This document shows, one piece after another, positions 61,161 through 64,000 of a stretch of 64,000 nucleotides of DNA. Positions within the stretch are counted from its first letter, which is position 1. Each line of letters opens with the position of its first letter. The stretch is taken from NCBI GenBank assembly GCA_032622095.1, contig CP136066.1, positions 52,046,609 to 52,110,608 on the forward strand. The letters run 5' to 3'. This stretch comes from Siphonodentalium dalli. Taxonomy: Eukaryota > Mollusca > Scaphopoda > Gadilida > Siphonodentaliidae. The notes below the pieces were generated by a model. It had not been told where the DNA came from. It saw only the letters and a list, made by a program, of their open reading frames with translations, and made no database searches. Position numbers and translations under genes: made by a program.

Positions 61161-61171
61161 TTTTGTTTCAG
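61161..61171 (+). promoter_or_regulatory. 3' splice acceptor before the TRIM-like coding exon
   Basis: TTTTGTTTCAG ends at 61171, 20 bp before the ATG. It is conserved at 17989-17999 in the pseudogene copy. It shows that the start codon lies in an exon preceded by an intron in the 5' UTR or an upstream exon not identified here. Confidence 0.65.
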
Positions 61172-61191
61172 TTCCATTCCGCAACAAAGAG

Positions 61192-62808
61192 ATGTCAAAA
61201 CAACAATGCTTAATGCACGAGGATGAAGATCCATCCTTCTGCACACAACACGTTCTCTACTGCTGTGGAATCTGTCACAGCAGTGCTAATCCAGGATGCA
61301 CCGTCATGGAGACGAAAGATGCCAGTAATTACTACAAGCAGCTGATTGTGTCATCTAGTTCCTCCATCGATGACGTCATACAACAATGTAGTGGCATACG
61401 AACTTCTCTCATCGACATGCAAGATGAGTTGCGACAGCAAACTGATTCCGACATGGATGATGTCGTAACGTTTTGCGACAAACTGCATGTGGCCGTCAAC
61501 AAATTTCAAGAAGATAGTATACAGAAAATCCAGGACCAATCGAGGAAAACCAACGAACGCGTGAGAGAATTGGAAAAAATTGAACTATTTCTTAACAATC
61601 TGCGCGACAATTCTCCCAACATGCATGGGCATGCGGAGTCCGATAGCAGCTCTACTCTTAGTGGTGTCGAAGCTCAGATCTCTGAGAATCTCCTCGAGTT
61701 AAATACCAAAGCAACGAGGATGAACGACGCTGTATCATCTGCAGAAGGCATATTATTAAAAGAATGTGACTTGGAAGCCTCGCTCTCTGGGATTTCAATT
61801 GATAGTCAGTCGAGTTCTGACGTCATTGATCGCCTGACAGATGAGTTATCTGCCCTTTATGGAAGGATGCTGACGAAACCGGAAGGAACGTCGGCTGCAC
61901 GCGCAAGCATTAGTTTACCACCAGCTTTACAAGAAATCGATGGTAAATTAGCAGGTGCTGCACAGAAATCCCATCCATTCACTGAGAAATTATCAGGTGC
62001 AGCACAGGAATCCCATTCATTCACTGAGAAATTATCAGGTGCAGCACAGGAATCCCATTCATTTACTGAGATTTCCCGTTTCCAGTATTCGGGCATGTTT
62101 CCTAAGGTGTGCTTTATTCCGTCATCACCCGGGCATGTGCTGCTGTCTGTATACTCCCCTGATCGTTTGTTAAAGATCGACGAGAACGCACGCGAACTTG
62201 TATCAGTGACAACCGACGTATTCCTTCGGGGACTCTGTATCCGTAACAACCAGTTGTTCGCCATCGGAAACGACGGTAATGTGTGGGTTTATGAGTTAGA
62301 TAATCTAACATTGCTGCGGAAGTTCCCTTCACACGGAGTAGGTTATAGCATTGCTGGTATTGGTGAGAACTTTGTCGTTGCGTACCCATATGGTGATGAC
62401 GTCAGAGTGTCTATTATAACTAACGGTGGCCAATTGATGGATTCAACGCGTCGTATCAAGAAACCGGGGTCCGTTATCGTAACGCCTAACGAGGATCGGG
62501 TTCTGGTTTCCGATTTCAATGATAATTCTGTATTCATTCTGTCAGCCGACCTGAAAGTCATCAAGAAGTTTCATGATTACGGGCCATCTGGTATGTGTTT
62601 GGTCGGTCAGTCCGTGTACATAATATCATACAGATCGAACTCTGTGATGGAATTCAGCCTGGATGGGAGCTTCGTGAGAAATGTACTTTCACAGAAAGAT
62701 GGGATAGAAAATCCAATGCGCGTGTCGTACCACGATCGCAGTGGTCGCCTCGCTGTCAGCTGCACGAACAAGACTAGGAACATAATCATTTTCTCATCTA
62801 AACCTTGA
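61192..62808 (+). CDS. TRIM-like protein: B-box, coiled coil, beta-propeller (538 aa)
   Basis: Single uninterrupted coding exon with a splice acceptor 20 bp upstream. The B-box zinc finger is residues 6-36 with ligands C6, H9, C17, H20, C25, C28 and C36; the usual seventh-ligand His (C-x4-H-x2-C) is Asn33, with His29 nearby. There is no RING domain, so it is not an obvious ubiquitin ligase. Residues about 50-230 are helical/coiled coil (for example QDQSRKTNERVRELEKIELF). Residues 252-293 are three tandem copies of a 14-residue repeat (K-L-[AS]-G-A-A-Q-[KE]-S-H-[PS]-F-T-E). Residues about 297-537 form roughly six NHL-like blades (GLCIRNNQLFAIGNDGNVWV, VLVSDFNDNSVFILSADL), a protein- or RNA-binding propeller. 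Such RING-less TRIM relatives are numerous in bivalves and often linked to innate immunity; that role is inference. The paralogue at 18020 is broken. Confidence 0.88.
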   Translation: MSKQQCLMHEDEDPSFCTQHVLYCCGICHSSANPGCTVMETKDASNYYKQLIVSSSSSIDDVIQQCSGIRTSLIDMQDELRQQTDSDMDDVVTFCDKLHVAVNKFQEDSIQKIQDQSRKTNERVRELEKIELFLNNLRDNSPNMHGHAESDSSSTLSGVEAQISENLLELNTKATRMNDAVSSAEGILLKECDLEASLSGISIDSQSSSDVIDRLTDELSALYGRMLTKPEGTSAARASISLPPALQEIDGKLAGAAQKSHPFTEKLSGAAQESHSFTEKLSGAAQESHSFTEISRFQYSGMFPKVCFIPSSPGHVLLSVYSPDRLLKIDENARELVSVTTDVFLRGLCIRNNQLFAIGNDGNVWVYELDNLTLLRKFPSHGVGYSIAGIGENFVVAYPYGDDVRVSIITNGGQLMDSTRRIKKPGSVIVTPNEDRVLVSDFNDNSVFILSADLKVIKKFHDYGPSGMCLVGQSVYIISYRSNSVMEFSLDGSFVRNVLSQKDGIENPMRVSYHDRSGRLAVSCTNKTRNIIIFSSKP

Positions 62809-62860
62809 ACTCTTCGGACATTATCGAATACACTCTGTGATATATAATTATATGATATAG

Positions 62861-64000
62861 AAACTTCGGATAAACTCTGTGATATTAATTAATATTATAG
62901 TTCGCCCATATTGATGTATTTGTGGTCAAATAGTGCACATGGTATTACACATCATATACTGTGTAGAAATGTATATTGATCCAAACATAAAGCACGTGAT
63001 TCCAATCTTTGAAAAAAGTTGATTTGATGGGTGATGTCAATTGTCTTTAAAATGCTGTTATCGGATTGGAACACTAGAGAGTCCTTAAAAATTAAAAATC
63101 AGAATCGTGTTATAAAATATACAACTTTTTTTTACCGAAGATCTCAGTCGTAACTCACTACTATAGTGGTATTAATTAAAATTGGCTCATCTTAGGCTAT
63201 ATATGCATTGCTACGGTGTCTTTATTTTAAATGTTTTAAGCATCATGTTTATATCTTTCTCTATTCACATAAATAACCATATTAATGTGATACCATATTG
63301 TTTGTTGTTACGCCATCTATGGTGTTTTCTGTGATCGTATTCTTTACTTGTCAATGGGGGTATGGGCGAATTTACCCGAACGATATGATTAGAAAGGTAC
63401 TTGGGAATGTTCGTGCTTTCTACTCGAACCATGTAACGAAGTTTGACAATAATTATTGTTGTGGTCTAATAGAGGTAGCATCTCGTCGATCGCGATGTGT
63501 ATTCACGTATCGCTTAAAGCCTTTGGTGAATTCCCGCGTTAACATATAGCGCACTGCGCGCTGTGTGTTTATATTGTTGTTTAACCTGCTTTGTTATTTT
63601 CACGCGACATAAATCAGAATGCTATCTACTATTATATTGCATGGGGATTTGAGAATGATATAAGAAATTTTAGCATGTTATTTAACATCGTTTTGTGAAC
63701 TTTTTCATTTATTTATACTCGAAAATATCGGCATGTTATATTCTAAATTAATTTGGATTTTAATTATTAACCAATTCACACGTTACTCCTTCGTGCTGTT
63801 TGATTTATGACTGTGTTCGCAGCATATATCAGAATGCTATATCTATTTAACAATGTTAATAAATTAACCATCCTTTGACAATGTTTTAATGTATCCTCAT
63901 GTGGTGGGCATATCTTAATTAGTCCTCATTGGACCATATTTTAATTGACCCTCATGCGACTATATTTTATTTAACCCCATGTGACCGTAGTTAATCAATA
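62861..64000. other. 3' flank of the TRIM-like gene, no further gene
   Basis: AT-rich. An 83-codon frame at 63298-63549 has no recognised domain. 63890-63990 holds about four ragged copies of a 26-28 bp phrase (CCTCATGTGG / CCTCATTGGACCATATTTTAATT / CCTCATGCGACTATATTTTATTT). Confidence 0.5.

Overview
The window looks like AT-rich, repeat-dominated nuclear DNA of an invertebrate animal, most likely a bivalve or related mollusc. The grounds are: a B-box/coiled-coil/beta-propeller (TRIM-like) gene duplicated with a 5' splice acceptor in front of its coding exon, a family strongly expanded in bivalves; an intact APE-type LINE with an NPGP (2A-like) tail after a hydrophobic N-terminus, as known from molluscan and other invertebrate CR1-group elements; C2H2 zinc-finger remnants; and many kinds of tandem and palindromic repeats. 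There is no sign of bacterial operons, CRISPR, rRNA or convincing tRNA genes. The species call is inference; the eukaryotic call is firm.

Layout. 1-1799 is one copy of a fold-back repeat whose near-identical second copy is 22379-24178. Abutting the first copy is a 15.8 kb array (1800-17630) of about 5.3 head-to-tail units of 2996-3012 bp. Then comes a broken TRIM-like gene (18020-19634), a stretch without recognisable genes, the complete-looking fold-back element (21951-24178), a 54-bp minisatellite (24487-26206), a TC microsatellite and a decayed C2H2 zinc-finger gene (26361-27320). An apparently identical 1184-bp direct repeat (27829-29012 and 34198-35381) brackets 5.2 kb holding an uninterrupted 1125-codon LINE on the minus strand.

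36-47 kb is a collection of transposon-like pieces: a 3.85 kb element with long inverted ends made of GTACCATAGTA-type repeats and two candidate minus-strand exons inside, a 670-bp TIR element with TA duplication, a 1.56 kb fold-back element, a LINE relic, a hAT-like non-autonomous element, a GC-rich decayed coding patch and a 99-bp minisatellite. Three long hairpins of 135-146 bp lie at 44341, 48744 and 58681. 50.9-58.4 kb is a satellite of about 127 copies of a 59-bp unit with higher-order block structure. The window closes with the intact paralogue of the TRIM-like gene (61192-62808, 538 aa).

Only two loci look able to make protein as they stand: the TRIM-like gene at 61192-62808 and the LINE ORF at 29337-32714. 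I see no pathway linking them; the common theme is repeat amplification and duplication. The most unusual observations are a 10-bp A/T tract of constant length but shifting A/T boundary in all six units of the 3-kb array, the fourth zinc ligand being lost in every finger of the zinc-finger remnant, the LINE bracketed by 1184-bp direct repeats, and the long-TIR element with candidate exons.
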